Below are positions 22,350 through 34,149 of a stretch of DNA of 64,000 bases, piece by piece. Below the pieces are notes generated by a model. The model saw only the letters and a program-made list of their open reading frames with translations, was not told the origin of the DNA and did no database searches. The stretch lies in contig NC_031478.1 in NCBI RefSeq assembly GCF_000006565.2, positions 4,302,212 to 4,366,211 on the forward strand, given 5' to 3'. Each line of letters opens with the position of its first letter. Within the stretch, counting starts at the first letter, position 1. Both the position numbers and the translations under genes were made by a program. This DNA is from Toxoplasma gondii ME49. Its lineage: Eukaryota > Apicomplexa > Conoidasida > Eucoccidiorida > Sarcocystidae.

Positions 22350-25214
22350 TGTGTATCTCCATCGCTCTTCCTCTTGCTTCGGCTGCATGTCTCCGCGAGA
22401 ACAGAATAGGCGACTTTCCAAAAAGAACGTACTGTTCTGCGTTGATAAAAGCAAAGGGTGTGCATGCGAAGCTAGGCGAAGACTCGAAAGTAAAGAACAC
22501 CAAAGGACCCAAGACGCAAACGGCGCCAGTGTGTGCGCAGGCATGTGCGCCTTCTTTTGGTGACATGTGTACATACATGTGAGCATAAACTGTGCATGTG
22601 GGTGGGTATGAGGTAGACCGGAATGGAGTTTTGCGAGTTCGTTTCGCGTTGCTGCGTTCTTTTTGAATTGCCTTTGTGTCACCGTCGTGTGATTCTCTCA
22701 CAATGCGTGAGCCTGTGGAACACGACCGTGGGCAAAGAAGCGTCTGACCATGGAAGGAGTAAGAGACCTAAATGTGCGTTTTGGGGTGCTGAAAGCAGCG
22801 GGAGACAAGACGCTTCGAGGTGTTTGCTCACATCTCTTGGTTGTTTTCTTCATAGACGATCGGTTCCCTGGATCCACGTCGCAGGATTGGGTCGTGTGGT
22901 ACGGGAGATGTCGAGTGAGATGGCGAAAGCGATGTAGCACAAGTATGCGCGTTTGTTGCCGGGTGCACGCACACATGCAAATAGGCGTCGGTGCGCGTGA
23001 GTACAGGCCGCCGTTTGTCTTCGCAGCGAGTTCCCTCTCGGTCACTCTGTCTCTTCACACCAGGACGACAATGACATCGGTTTCTGGTAAAATTTTACTG
23101 GGACCTGCCCATGCGTTTATTTCAGCGTTGGCATACGGTACACGTGTGGAGGTAGCGCATCTGGGATGGACAGAGGTTTGGGTCTGTATCTGGACAGATC
23201 CTTTTCTGGTGGGCTCTGGATGACAAGTTGCGAGGGACGTCGAAAACGTTTCCTCATCGTTCTTTCGTGATGGTGAAACGAAACTCATGGTGCCAATTGC
23301 TTCCCGCAGACCGGTTTGCTCGTCCTAGAGGCGGAGAGGGAACCGCTGGGGAATCTGGAAGCGGGAAGTGCGACTAATGCGTCGAATCTGCATGCATGTT
23401 TCTGTCTACAAAATCTAAACGTGAGGACTGAAGTGAGGACATCAACTGCAGCAAAACATCCCTCCCAGAAAAGAGTGTAGATACTAGTATACGGACACAA
23501 AACATCAAGCGAAGGTACCTTGTGCGTTGAGTGGCTGTTCTCCATCCGCAGAGAGGAGACAAATCTGTCTACTTTACGTTTTCTTCTCGCATGTGGAGGT
23601 TTCGAGTGTAATATGAGGGGGTCGAGAGGAATGAAAGAGAACTGGTTACAACTTTTTGTGTTTGTTACGTTTTCCTTCACCTCTGAACAAGAGTCAGGGG
23701 ATCTGCCTGCCGCCGCAATAAAAAGTAAGGAGGCGTTTACGTCGAGGTGATCATTGCTTGCCTCCAAAGGAAATGCGTGTGGATGGCCTTTTTTATGCTC
23801 CCAATTTTTCTCTGTGCCTCGGTTTTGAAGAGTACTCACACACACCGAAGCGCTAAATATAGGTGATTTTTTTTGCTAGACTGCGAGCGGCAGACGCTGC
23901 ACTTTGATTTTTCTCGTTGATATTTGCACTTGCTTAATTTTCCAATTGTCTTCGATCAATCGCACACGGGTTATCATTTTTGTCCTCAAGAGATTCGAAC
24001 GCATTGTGCCCGGGCGGCAGAGGAAAAGATGCCATCAGCTACTCGCGATTTCTCAGTAGCTCCATCAAGGTGGAAACGCAGCTCCTTCTAGTCGTCGTTT
24101 CCGCCTTGATGCGTCGGACTCAATTGGGTATTCGTTGAGCGCATGTGAGGACTCTTCAGCACATCGCTTGCCAGAAAACAGCCACCCGTAGAAACTGTCT
24201 CTCCCGAGTCGTATGAAATTATCTCTGGCGACATCGGTCAGGCGAAATGCATTTCTGTGCACCCGTGCTGTAGTATCTCGATATTCAAAAGCGCACAAAT
24301 GCACTGCTACCAGCCTTGCACACAAATCAGTGCCACCAGCCTTGTCAACTGCTGCGGCGCATGTCATGCTTAGGTAAGCTCCGGAATTTTGGGAAAGACT
24401 GGCATTGCGACCCGACCAGTAGCAAGCTCTGCTCGAGAGGCAATTTGTAGAGATGTTTTGAGCAGTTTGATGGTGTGTGAGAAGAGGACACGGTTGGGGT
24501 CCTCTGTCATTCGAGAACACGATCCAGCCCTTAGAAAGCATGACTTATGTCGGCGGCGCCCCCTTTCCTCGGGTACCTGTTTTGTCCCCAGGATGAGCAA
24601 GCACCGCTTGTTACACTCGGCAGATTTGAAGTGGGCAGTCACGAGAAAACTGATGTGGCCAGTACGCTCCACCATGTTACTGCACTCTCATCACCCGCGA
24701 TTCTCTGCAAGAACAGATTCAGAGGGTCCCACAATTCCCTATTCCACGACACACTCTCGCAGCAGTGCCACAAGCACAAAAGGGTTTGTTTCGACGCATG
24801 AAATAGACCGCCCCTCCAGAGAAAACCTGTATTGGTGCAGCCATTCAAAGCATAGCGGGGCATGATCAACGACTGCCTGCTGCATTTTCGGAGTTGGGGC
24901 TCTTCAAAACAAACGACGTGAGATGGCTTTGCCACAAGATAGTGCTAAATGCCTGTTTTTCCATACGAGGTTCGTTACACCGACTTCGGTGTCGCCCTGC
25001 AAAATGCTGACCGCTTCCCGCATTGTCTATGATCCTGCCAGAATGGAGTCACCCTCATGCCCCCACTTCCCCTCGCGAGTGACAGGGCAGCTCGAGGTTT
25101 GACATGAATGGCAGAAGAGTTCACTTTCCGAACGCCCACTCAAGATTACGCCATCCATCTGCCACAAAATATTACGCGCCTCCGCTTCCACTGAAGTGCT
25201 GCTTGCGGTGTCGC
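22350..25214. other. Intergenic region 3' of TOP1
   Basis: Probably contains the TOP1 3' UTR. Open frames here are short, with no start context, splice pattern or family motif I recognise. No (TA)n arrays occur. Confidence 0.4.
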
Positions 25215-25739
25215 CTAAGCCCTGAAGTTTGCGTTTTCTGGTGCTTCTTCTGTCACGAGGGTGATGATGTAAGACTGGTCCTTTGCCTTTGAGTCCTCTA
25301 TCGCCTCGCATCTGAACGAGAATGTTTTTGAAACAGGGACATTTTCCGGCACGTTGAGTACAGCAGGTTCTTTTATGCCGTCACCCCCCGTCCACCATTG
25401 GTGCGAGTCCGGCACACCAGGAAAGAGGGCTTGGAGAGTCTTCTTACTCGTGCAACTACTGCCTTTTCCCTCACAAACCAGCTTTTTGAAGTCTTCAGGG
25501 ACCCAGTTCTTGGCATTGTTGCATTCGATCGCCACCTTCCATCCAGGATACACATAAGCGATGTTCTCAGTGCCCGTCCCGCGGATGGAACTGAACCACA
25601 CGATGTTGTACTGTCCAAACGGAAACTGCTGCTCCTTTCGTGCATTCTTGAAAAACTTTGGGGCGGTAGCTTGGTCTGCGTCCATTGCAGAGGCATAGGC
25701 AAATATGGAAAGAAGCATTGCTACCGAAGCGAGCTTCAT
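25215..25739 (-). CDS. SRS-domain (SAG1-related sequence) surface/secreted antigen, single domain
   Basis: 174-residue protein in one exon. The ATG at 25739 has the context TGACAAAATGA, an excellent match to the coccidian start consensus, and is followed by a clean signal peptide (KLASVAMLLSIFAYASA). A longer in-frame extension to 25793 would bury that signal, so I chose the internal ATG. The mature part has SRS hallmarks: an ECNN cysteine, LVCEG, SSCTS, an LFPG...WWTGGDG segment, a proline-rich VLNVPENVPVSKTFSF strand, and FRCEA. Four cysteines are visible where full domains often have six. No C-terminal hydrophobic GPI-attachment tail follows, so it may be secreted, truncated, or completed by an unseen exon. 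SRS proteins coat the parasite surface and engage host cells and antibodies. This one is fast-evolving and not identifiable to a named member. Confidence 0.8.
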   Translation of the reverse strand: MKLASVAMLLSIFAYASAMDADQATAPKFFKNARKEQQFPFGQYNIVWFSSIRGTGTENIAYVYPGWKVAIECNNAKNWVPEDFKKLVCEGKGSSCTSKKTLQALFPGVPDSHQWWTGGDGIKEPAVLNVPENVPVSKTFSFRCEAIEDSKAKDQSYIITLVTEEAPENANFRA

Positions 25740-28045
25740 TTTGTCAAGCAGAGCCAGGAAGCCTGGAACAATGAGGTTGGCCAGAGAAGACAACCTACTG
25801 ACGTTGGTAGAGAGAGCTCAACAACACTACTGCATGCAAGAAAAAGATGCACGTTCCTCCCACTCAAACATCACTGGAACTTTTGTAATGCCAGGCAGCA
25901 GACTCACAAGAATCGATGTTGGTGCCCCGTGCAGGGAAAGATCAGTCACCCGCGTATGCGGGTAGGTTGGCTACTAAGACAGCGAAGACGAATGCCCATG
26001 AGAGTGGATTTTCCCGGACTCAAGGACAGCGGCTTGTCTGAAACGAGGCACATGAAAGAACAAAATTCGACGGCAACTGTGCGTGTCCGGAGAGTCAGCA
26101 AAAAGTTCGACTCTCCAGCGTATACCTGCATTACCCTGCGCTCTTGGTCACCTCGGCTAGCCGCCTTTCTGCTTCGTGTGTGGCTCTCCCCGTTCTTGTG
26201 CCGCTGCAGTCGTTGATCCAGAGAGGTGTCACCTGTGCTTCAGCGCGGGGGTGTACACTTGGTGTGAGTTTGGAAGCCTTACGTAAAAGTGGGGTCCAAA
26301 GTGCATTGATCCATGGATTACCAAACGAGTCGTAAAACCCCCGTCTTTGCCGTGCGTTCCCCGTCCGCGCGTTTTAGATTCGATGCTTCTCCGCGGAGTA
26401 CGGAAACAAAACGAGCTTTACAAAACTTTGGGCACTACTCCGGCATCCTTTGCGGCGATTCGTCTCCTTCCACTGAACGCTGCTGTAACTAATGGCGCGG
26501 TTACTGCCTGCAGAGAAATACCAGCGACACACTCCCGTTCGCTTTTGAGGCGCCCTGCGAGTTCATTACCTCTACCGGGCGGGCACTATGGTATCGTCAC
26601 GCGTCACGGTGCAGTCGGCGTGATGTCACCACACGCTGCCAGTGGATATATCTACGGAAGCTGTAAGTAGGGCAAGCGTTGTCACCTCTGTGCACTTCAT
26701 CAAGCACTCCGAATGAGAGCTTGCACCTAATTCCTCAATACGTAGGCAGAGGCGATGGAACCGTGTGTGTGCATATACTGCCCCAGAGGGCGTGCGTGGA
26801 AGTCGGCGGTCCACCACGGGGCGGTCAGTCGTGTGCGTCGTGGATTCACTTTTGCACAGTTCCGCGAGACTCCTGCAGAAGCAAAAAGTTAATTAAACAT
26901 TGTTGTTCGTTAATAATCTCCGCGCCTGAACAAGGGCATTTAGCGGGCACGACCAGACAAACTGCTCTTTAGCTGCAGTTCTTAGTGCCACCTTCACATT
27001 GCAGGATGGAAAAGAAACTAGACTCCGGGTAAAAGTAGAAGGATACAGGGATTCCCACAAAAAATTGAACTGTGCAAGGAATTGGTGTTTTATAGATGAA
27101 GCACGGACCAGAAAAACAGTTCGCCTCTCGTTACTCTAAACCGTAGCGTTGCATCGCCAAGCGGGGCGGCACGGTCTGAACTTGTCTACTCCAGTCGACC
27201 TTAGTGCTGCAGAGACATGTTATCTGCGGCTCCGCTGGCGTGCGTTGACATTTGCCAGAAAGTCTAAAGAGTTACTACACCATACAGCTTCGCAGAAATC
27301 CGCAACAGACGGGTGTCTTCGCTCTGGGAATGCAGGACAGTTGTCCGTTGCCGACTGCCGTAGACACCGCGCAGGGGGAGGGGGGTTTTCTATCGGGGTG
27401 GTGGAGACCCAGTGGATGCATCGACACGAAGTGGTTCATCGATGCTTCTCCAGCAATGTCTTCCGTGTGTACCCACAGGTTCGTCGCTATGGGTTATGGG
27501 GGAACGTCACCGAAACACGGTAAACGGCTAGCTCCACCTCCCCCGCGTGCGATCCTTCCCCTTGCATCCGGGCAGCCATCGGTACTTGTATTTCCAGTCC
27601 CGCTAGACACAACAGTTTCCTTGTTCTTCCCAACACAACGCATGCTCTTCCCGCCAGGTAAGCGACAGTTAATTGAATATGGTAGTCAAGGTACGCTCCT
27701 GTCTATCTGTAGCGTGAATCGGTTGCTGGTATTGCGCAGGGACGTGGGGTACTACCCATTTCTCAATCGTGCGTCCCCATAAACTTTTCTAACAGCCTTG
27801 GTCAGCGGGACCATCTTTTTTAGGCTGTGTCTAAGCGTTGTGTGTCTAGTGAGGTTCAGCAGCTTAGAAAATTCAACACACAGTAATTGGTAATACATCG
27901 ATGTACTTAACGCACAAGGACACAGGTGTACGCCAAGATCTAAATTCAAAAGACGTCTTGTTGACTTCTCCGTTTCTGTGCAGGCATTTTCTCAGTAAGT
28001 GGTTGGCAACCAGCGTCGCACACTTAGTTTCCCTCGAATAACAGC
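25740..28045. other. Intergenic region between divergent SRS and secreted-protein genes
   Basis: The SRS gene runs leftward and the 28046 gene rightward, so this 2.3 kb holds both upstream regions. I see no coding sequence I can support, no long repeats and no tRNA. Confidence 0.4.
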
Positions 28046-29113
28046 ATGAAGCCACAAGTTTTGTTCGGTCTTCTGGCGGGGGTCGCCTGCTTGCAGGAGG
28101 CGACCGCATTCAGCCACAAACGCAGCATTCGCTCGATTTCCTCCCACAGCACTTTCGACGATGTTACCGCGGAGACCGACGAAGCACCTGTCTTGGCGGA
28201 GGTTGAGAAGATGCCTGCCGTGGTTAAGAAAGTCAAGCACGGAATGAGGAAGGTGCTCGAGAGTCTCGGGATTCTCGACAGCAAATGCGAACAGAAGAAG
28301 AAACACAACAAGATCCCTAGCGCCGCAGCCGGAGATTCCCCAATTAAAACTTTTGGATATCCTTTCTACGACACCTCCTTGGGCCGTTCACTTCTCAGAC
28401 CGCAGGTCGGACTATCCTTTATTGAAGGTTTCATGCAGCCCATTAAAGTCGGTGCTTTTGACTGGATGGTCCAGGGCACGGTGGACGATGTCTTATCGTT
28501 TTTGGTGTGCTTTGATGACTACGAAGCCATCGCTGAGAAGCTTGGCGAAGATGGAGCGTGGCACAGCGAGGGCAACATTGGTCCTCTGTATCTCCAGCTT
28601 CAAAACACCTCGCAATACCAGGGCGACGCATCCTCTATCCTCATGGCGTACTCCGTTGAACAGATTTTAGGCCGAATCGACACGTGGGGAGTCATCGACC
28701 AAACTATTGGTCACTGGTGGAAGCCTGCCGCTTCGCTCTCCGAGAAAGCCAAGTCTGTCTACGACACATATCAGTCGCTGAAGGAACGCGTGCCGGACTT
28801 GACCACGGAAAAGTTCCAGGAGGTATGGAACAGCGCATCCACCAAAAGTGGCGTGGGCAAGTTGAAGGAGCTGGCCAAGCTGTTCACCTTGAACCCCGAG
28901 ACACGCGATCTCCGTGATTCCTGGGAAAACCTCGACAGGGTGGACAGGGGCAGAAAGATTTCTCTGTACGTCACGTCGTATCCGAAGCGCTCACGTACTA
29001 TGGCCACTTTTGCATTCGGCGAGAACAGGGTCAAGCTCGGAGACATGGCCGCAGCTGTGGCGGCGGCAACCAAAGACTCCACCCTTGACAACCTTTTGAA
29101 GAAATACGTTTGA
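28046..29113 (+). CDS. Predicted secreted protein of unknown function (possible secretory-organelle effector)
   Basis: Single-exon 355-residue protein with an N-terminal signal peptide (MKPQVLFGLLAGVACLQEATA). Beyond it is a hydrophilic Ser/Asp/Glu-rich stretch to about residue 95, then a well-ordered part rich in aromatic and helical segments (GAFDWMVQGTVDDVLSF, IGHWWKPAASL, NPETRDLRDSW). It ends ...DNLLKKYV with no transmembrane or GPI tail. Codon use and amino-acid composition look coding, and the frame is uninterrupted. An SFIE tetrapeptide near residues 123-126 resembles the SPhiXE processing motif of rhoptry pro-proteins, but it lies deep in the protein. Its position between SRS genes suggests a host-facing role. 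I do not recognise the family. Dense-granule or rhoptry cargo is an inference. Confidence 0.65.
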   Translation: MKPQVLFGLLAGVACLQEATAFSHKRSIRSISSHSTFDDVTAETDEAPVLAEVEKMPAVVKKVKHGMRKVLESLGILDSKCEQKKKHNKIPSAAAGDSPIKTFGYPFYDTSLGRSLLRPQVGLSFIEGFMQPIKVGAFDWMVQGTVDDVLSFLVCFDDYEAIAEKLGEDGAWHSEGNIGPLYLQLQNTSQYQGDASSILMAYSVEQILGRIDTWGVIDQTIGHWWKPAASLSEKAKSVYDTYQSLKERVPDLTTEKFQEVWNSASTKSGVGKLKELAKLFTLNPETRDLRDSWENLDRVDRGRKISLYVTSYPKRSRTMATFAFGENRVKLGDMAAAVAAATKDSTLDNLLKKYV

Positions 29114-31977
29114 TTTCCAGGAATGTTTGAATCCACGAGGCACAGGGGCGTCGTCCTCTCTCAACATTGTCACTATGAAGTCATCCGTGGCGGTGATACA
29201 ATGCAGAGTAATGTACATGTGCATAATCCCCGTGAGTCCCTTGCACACCGTTCGTGTATCCGTGGCAGTACTACGGGCGCGCGCGTGCAATGATGTGCCG
29301 TTTATCGCGTGATGAAACTTGTTCAGGAGTCCTGGACGTCGTTCAGTACATGTTCTGTCCCTTTCAAGCAAAGTCAGAGACAAACTGTTTCTGCTATTGT
29401 GTTTTAGCAGCAAAACGCTGTTCAGTCCCGATCGAATAGACGGGGATCGTGATTTGTGATTTCCCACTATAAAGCGTTAAAAAGGGAGACTTTCCCAGCA
29501 TTGATCTGCATTCGGAGAACGGATGGCGTTCAGCTGTGCGGTTTACCGGTACCTTTGCCTTCAATCTATTTCTTACGATTCGCCTGCGTTGGCACAGCGT
29601 GAATGCAGCTTCACCAAATCGTTCTAACGTTATCGCAGTATCCTTTACCGACGTGTGTAATTGTAGCGGCTTCGGAGAAGACTGTGTCATTCAGCTGTGG
29701 TCCCATTCGGTCTTCATGCCAAATCCAGCTATAGCCTACACTGATGCTCGGCTCGCGCTTGGAACCAGTGTGGCGCGGGGGCCGCCGTCTGAAAAGGAAG
29801 ACTTGCTACCTTAAACACTCTGATCCGTAGCTTCTATGCAATCAAGCTCTATTACTGAGGACGCACTGTAAACCTCAAGACAACTTGCGCCTCTACAGCC
29901 TTTGTTAACGGTGGGCCACAAAACAGGTGGTGTTCTACACAGCGCAATCAGGGGTGGTTCACGGCACGGCGGGTGGATTCGTGGTTCTGTTAATTGTCAC
30001 CATGATTGCTTTCGCACGACCGAGGACATCCCAATTACACGGGCAGAGTCGTCGCTCTTTCTCTAGCTCTTGATCATCGAGGAGTGGACACTCCAACTGC
30101 CCACCATAACTACTCATAGCCTCTTCAATATTTTCATTACCTACCATGTTGTTTGAAACCGTAGCATAACGCCATTCAGGGTCTGTCGCGTTGTAGGGTT
30201 CTATCCTTATCAGCAAAGGCAGTCCCAAACATTTCTCAGACATCAAACTTGTCAGTGGCCCCGCAGGTGTCACCGTCCCTCGATAATTATCTGCTTCTTT
30301 ATCATCCCCAGACTCGGATGTAGCAGCTATTCTTACGTCGTTTTGAGTTTGTGTACACCGTCCACCAATCGACACGGATAGGTGTCGTCGTCAATTTACG
30401 GCGGGATTGTGTTGCTTTCCGGGTAATTGAACATGCATACGAACGAGGACACTTGTAGCAGAAAGTAGGCAATTGCTCACCTGTAAAAGGAGAAGATGTC
30501 CATCAGTCACCACACATGGTTCCTGCTTGCCGCATGGTTACAACAGTGTTCCGGTGGTGTTTCCGCGATACTCCAGTGATGAAACGAATACGTACCGGTT
30601 GCATCGAAGTACACGCCTCTGGGCGAGGATCTAGCACTTGTAGGCCATTGAATTCAGTTCCGGAACTCTCGATTTTGTCTTGTTGATCCTGAGACAATTC
30701 GGGTGCTGGTGAATTGGAGAAACGTGAACGAGACTGTGAACCGCAGAAGTGTGGCAAGCTGACCAGGCTGCTCCCTCGCAGCCCAAACATGCAGGGAATT
30801 TCTGTGGACCACGCAGCGATTCCCAACGAAAACTGTGCGAGTTTTTGGCGTCACAACATTTTGTTGTGTGAAATGGTGCCTTTTTGATGACATTTCATGA
30901 CAATTTTTGCAAAAATTGACCTGCGTAGAGCACTTTCTCGGATCCCTTCCCTCGCATTCATGCCCTCTCAAGAAGGCCCCTCAAACGGAACTGCATGCAT
31001 CGAAGCGCTTGTCAGATGGCGTCGTTTCTATGATTTGTTTTCCTTCGTCTTCCATTCGATCCAGGGGGTATTTTTTCAACTGAAGGCCACGTTCTCGTCA
31101 CTCTGCGATCACAACATCGTGGTCCAGGAGAGGTTTCCGCGTACGGATACCCTGTGGCTACGTACCCCTCAAACGCCTCCACGTGCGGAACCGCCTGTAT
31201 TTGTCTGAGCTATGCTGGGTCTTTTCGTCTACGATACTTCTTTTTTTTGCGCGGGTCCAGCACTTAAGGCCACTTCATGATGTCCACTGCGCGTGCCATA
31301 TGTCACTGTGCGTCTACGAACACCTTGGCTCTGCAGTGTGGATACGTTTCGCCCGCCCCGTTGAAGTCCGGTCACGTGGAGATGTTGAACGTGTCGAACA
31401 TCGAACGAGCAAAGCAATTTACATACAAAGTGGCTTATGTAAAACTTTGATGCATTCGGGAAGTGCCGTTGGCACAGAGTTGAAGACAGCCAGCTTTCAC
31501 GTTTGTTAATCCGCCCCCGTGCATGTGGAAAACGTCCCTGGCCCGCGTCGACTCCCAAGTAGCTACAAACGCGTACAAAGATTAATGATGTCCGTCTGTG
31601 CATCTGTGTTGATACTCGGTTCCACATGCTAGACTCTGTTGGGGCGACCTTATCCTCGTGCTTTGGCAACTCGTGGCGAAGAATCGGCACATAACGGTAC
31701 CAGAACGCGCTGTGTGTACGCGAAGCCCAGCGAGGACGAAACCGACTATTCTGCAGTGGCTTTTTGGACGGGGGCGTCTGGATCGCCCCCCATCCGCATC
31801 ATCTGTGTGTTATTTCGTCGCAGCACCCTCTCTTCCGCTGTGTGCTTTTTTCCCCTTTTTGCACCAGCGACCGCGTTCTCCGGCTCCGTCGGTTTCCTTG
31901 GGCCTTCCTTTCACTCCCTGCGGCATCAAACGCATTCTTCGTTGTCACGGTCATAGAGCACTCCGGTCGGCGCCCAG
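29114..31977. other. Intergenic region with one weak minus-strand coding candidate
   Basis: Apart from the candidate at 29959-30820, I see no gene. Sequence is of mixed composition and lacks microsatellites. Confidence 0.35.
29959..30820 (-). pseudogene. Candidate two-exon minus-strand coding region interrupted by a stop
   Basis: Reading leftward, a frame containing a QDQQDKIESSGTEFNGLQVLD stretch reaches a GTACGT donor at about 30594. A TTTTACAG acceptor (about 30482) opens an exon in matching phase that runs about 29 codons to a TGA near 30393. The same frame is then open to 29959, reading through SDDKEAD-, IRIEPYNATDPEWRY- and CPLLDDQELEKERRLCPCNW-like segments that look protein-like. This may be a decayed gene, a gene using another splice site past the stop, or chance. 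I recognise no family. Confidence 0.25.
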
Positions 31978-34149
31978 ATGGCAGGTTCACGGGTCACTTC
32001 GGCCTGCGGCGATGACCCTGGCTCGGTGTCGCCCGGTCGAACGGAGGACGTGCAGTTTAACGTCGGAGGTCAGTTGGACCTTCTTAAGACAGTGGCGCCG
32101 CGACTGTCCCCGCAACCTCTTCTTCTCTGTTTTCCACTCTCTGCATGCAGCCGAGTCCCGCGGCTTTCCCTCGCTTCTTCTCCCTCGTGTCCTGCGTCCG
32201 TCCGCTCGTTGGACGACGTCATCGCGCTCGAAAACAAAGCTGTGACGACCCGGGTGAAGAAACAGTCACGCCTTTCAACCTCTCTCTCGCATGCACTCTT
32301 CGAGGCTTTGAGAGGGAGACTTTCTGGGCCACAGCCTGTCAGCTTTGACGTCTTTGTCACCAACCTAGAAACAAAGGCACAGGCCACCCTTCAGAGCGCG
32401 GACTCGTGTGACGTCTGCGAGCGAGCAGGTGGCGAGGAGGGAGCTGAGGGGCTGGAGGCGTCTCGGAGCTTGAAGAAGAAACGAGGGGAAAAGGCTGGAA
32501 AGAGTGACAGACGCACTGCGGCACGGAGAACTATTGCGGTATGCGTCGTTCCGCAACTCGACCCTGCCAATGGACGCGTCATGTTGACACCTCCCCAGGT
32601 ACAGCGTGGGCTTGCACGCCAGGCTGCTCTGTTTGCCTCCTTAAGGAGACCCACCGGGGAGATAAGCGGTGTGAATAGGAAATCCAAGAGGAGAAAAAGT
32701 CGAAGAGTTGAGCAACACCGATGCAGCTGTAGCGGGGGGTGGGGGGGTCAATCTTCCTTGCCAAAGGCAAAAATGTGGACTGTGGCAACCAAAACAACCT
32801 CTACTTTGTGCTCAGCGAGCATCGTGGCCTTCGAGGCTATCCTACTCTTCGTCTGTGCAGCTTACACTTCCGGTTTTCATTGTATCTTGTCTCGACTTTT
32901 TCGTGACACTCTTTAGAGCTCCTGTGCCTGCGGTGTTTCCGTCTGCACCGTTTCACCACGGACGTTTGCGAGTCTGTGCGTGGTTTTTCGGATCTTCTTG
33001 TTCCCAGTGTCTTGTTCCCTGTCCATGTACTACTGCACGTATAATGTGATGTCTTCCTGTGACGTTTAGACCAGGAGTGTTGTTCATTTGTGCGTTGATT
33101 GGGAGTGCTGGCTGGTTTTTCTGTGTTTCCTACAGCGTGTCTGCGAAGCGTGCTTCCGTATCCTACATCTTCCCCATCTTCTCGCCGTGTCTGTCGCTTC
33201 GGTCGTCTCTGCTGCGCCTCTGAGTCGCTCGGTTTTTTCTGAGGTCTTGGAGCACTTTGCAGCGGTGAACGGCTACTCATCTTTGTCTGTCGCCGGCGCT
33301 CGCCTGCAGCAAGCGATCTCCCTTGCCTTCAGTGTCTCCCTTCTCAAAAAGTACGGAGCAGACCTTCGCTGGCAACTCTGGACATTTTCGAAGAACAGTG
33401 AAGAGCAGTTTTAGGTGGCGACATCATGATGGGACTTCTGAGGGTGCGGCCGATACACCAACTGTCATTGCGCTTCTGCACTGACCTGCGTACATGGGGC
33501 GAGCGAAAAGTTGCTAGTCTATGTCGCCTTGTGGCACGGAAAGCAGCAGCAGGCTCAGGAACACTTCAGTCTCGGCATACATTTGTGGGGAGTTGGATCC
33601 TAGCTACTTTTTACGCAGCCTGGTATCCTGTGTGTTCTGTATTTTCCGGGTTTTTTACTGGCAGCTTCTACCGCAGTCGGTCATGTGTCCTTTTGTTTTT
33701 GTTACAGGCAAGTCAACTGGCGCTTGGAGAGGCTAGCATACCCTTCCCTCGATGCCTTCTTCTCATCTCTCGGCTCAGATGCCTCGCCCTCACCTCGTAC
33801 TCGGGACATTCGAATTCAGAACTGTCCGATTGAAGATGTGTCGCCGAACGGTGTTCCTCCATCCAATGTTTCTAAAGGGGAGCAAAAGAAGATCTCTCTT
33901 CAGAGGACAGTCTTAGCGAAACGCCGGAGACAGGGACCTACAGATGCCAACAAGCACAGTGCCACTGATGACACCAGCCACAAGCAGGCAGAAGACCTAG
34001 ATGTTGAAACAAGCACGAAAAGAGAGAAGGTCAAGAAAAGTGCAGGATTTTGTGAAAAGGTTGCTGCCAAGAATGACCAAGCGCGGAACCAGGTGGTCAA
34101 CAACTCCCAGCAGTCACGCAAAGGCAAAAAGAGGAAGCAGACGGCCTAG
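31978..34149 (+). CDS. Three-exon gene of unknown function, lysine-rich C-terminal tail; weak Alba-like segment
   Basis: Proposed exons 31978-32598, 33244-33350 and 33708-34149 join in phase (CCCCAG|GTACAG to TCTGAG|GTC, then AAAAA|GTACGG to TTACAG|G) and give 389 residues. The 5' exon contains LDDVIALENKAVTTRVKKQS, a Lys/Arg patch and TIAVCVVPQLDPANGRVML. The middle exon reads LSVAGARLQQAISLAFSVSLLKK, which loosely resembles the helix after the glycine of Alba/Rpp20/Rpp25 nucleic-acid-binding domains. Exon 3 begins QVNWRLERLAYPSLDAFF and ends in a long basic tail (KGKKRKQTA) typical of nuclear or nucleolar proteins. A pyrimidine tract ending TGCATGCAG at 32150 could mark another intron within exon 1. 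The Alba link is speculative; it may be an unrelated ribosome-biogenesis factor. Confidence 0.5.

Noticed and set aside
23985..24060. GATTCGAACGC, a second tRNA-like T-loop
   Set aside because: No stems form around it.
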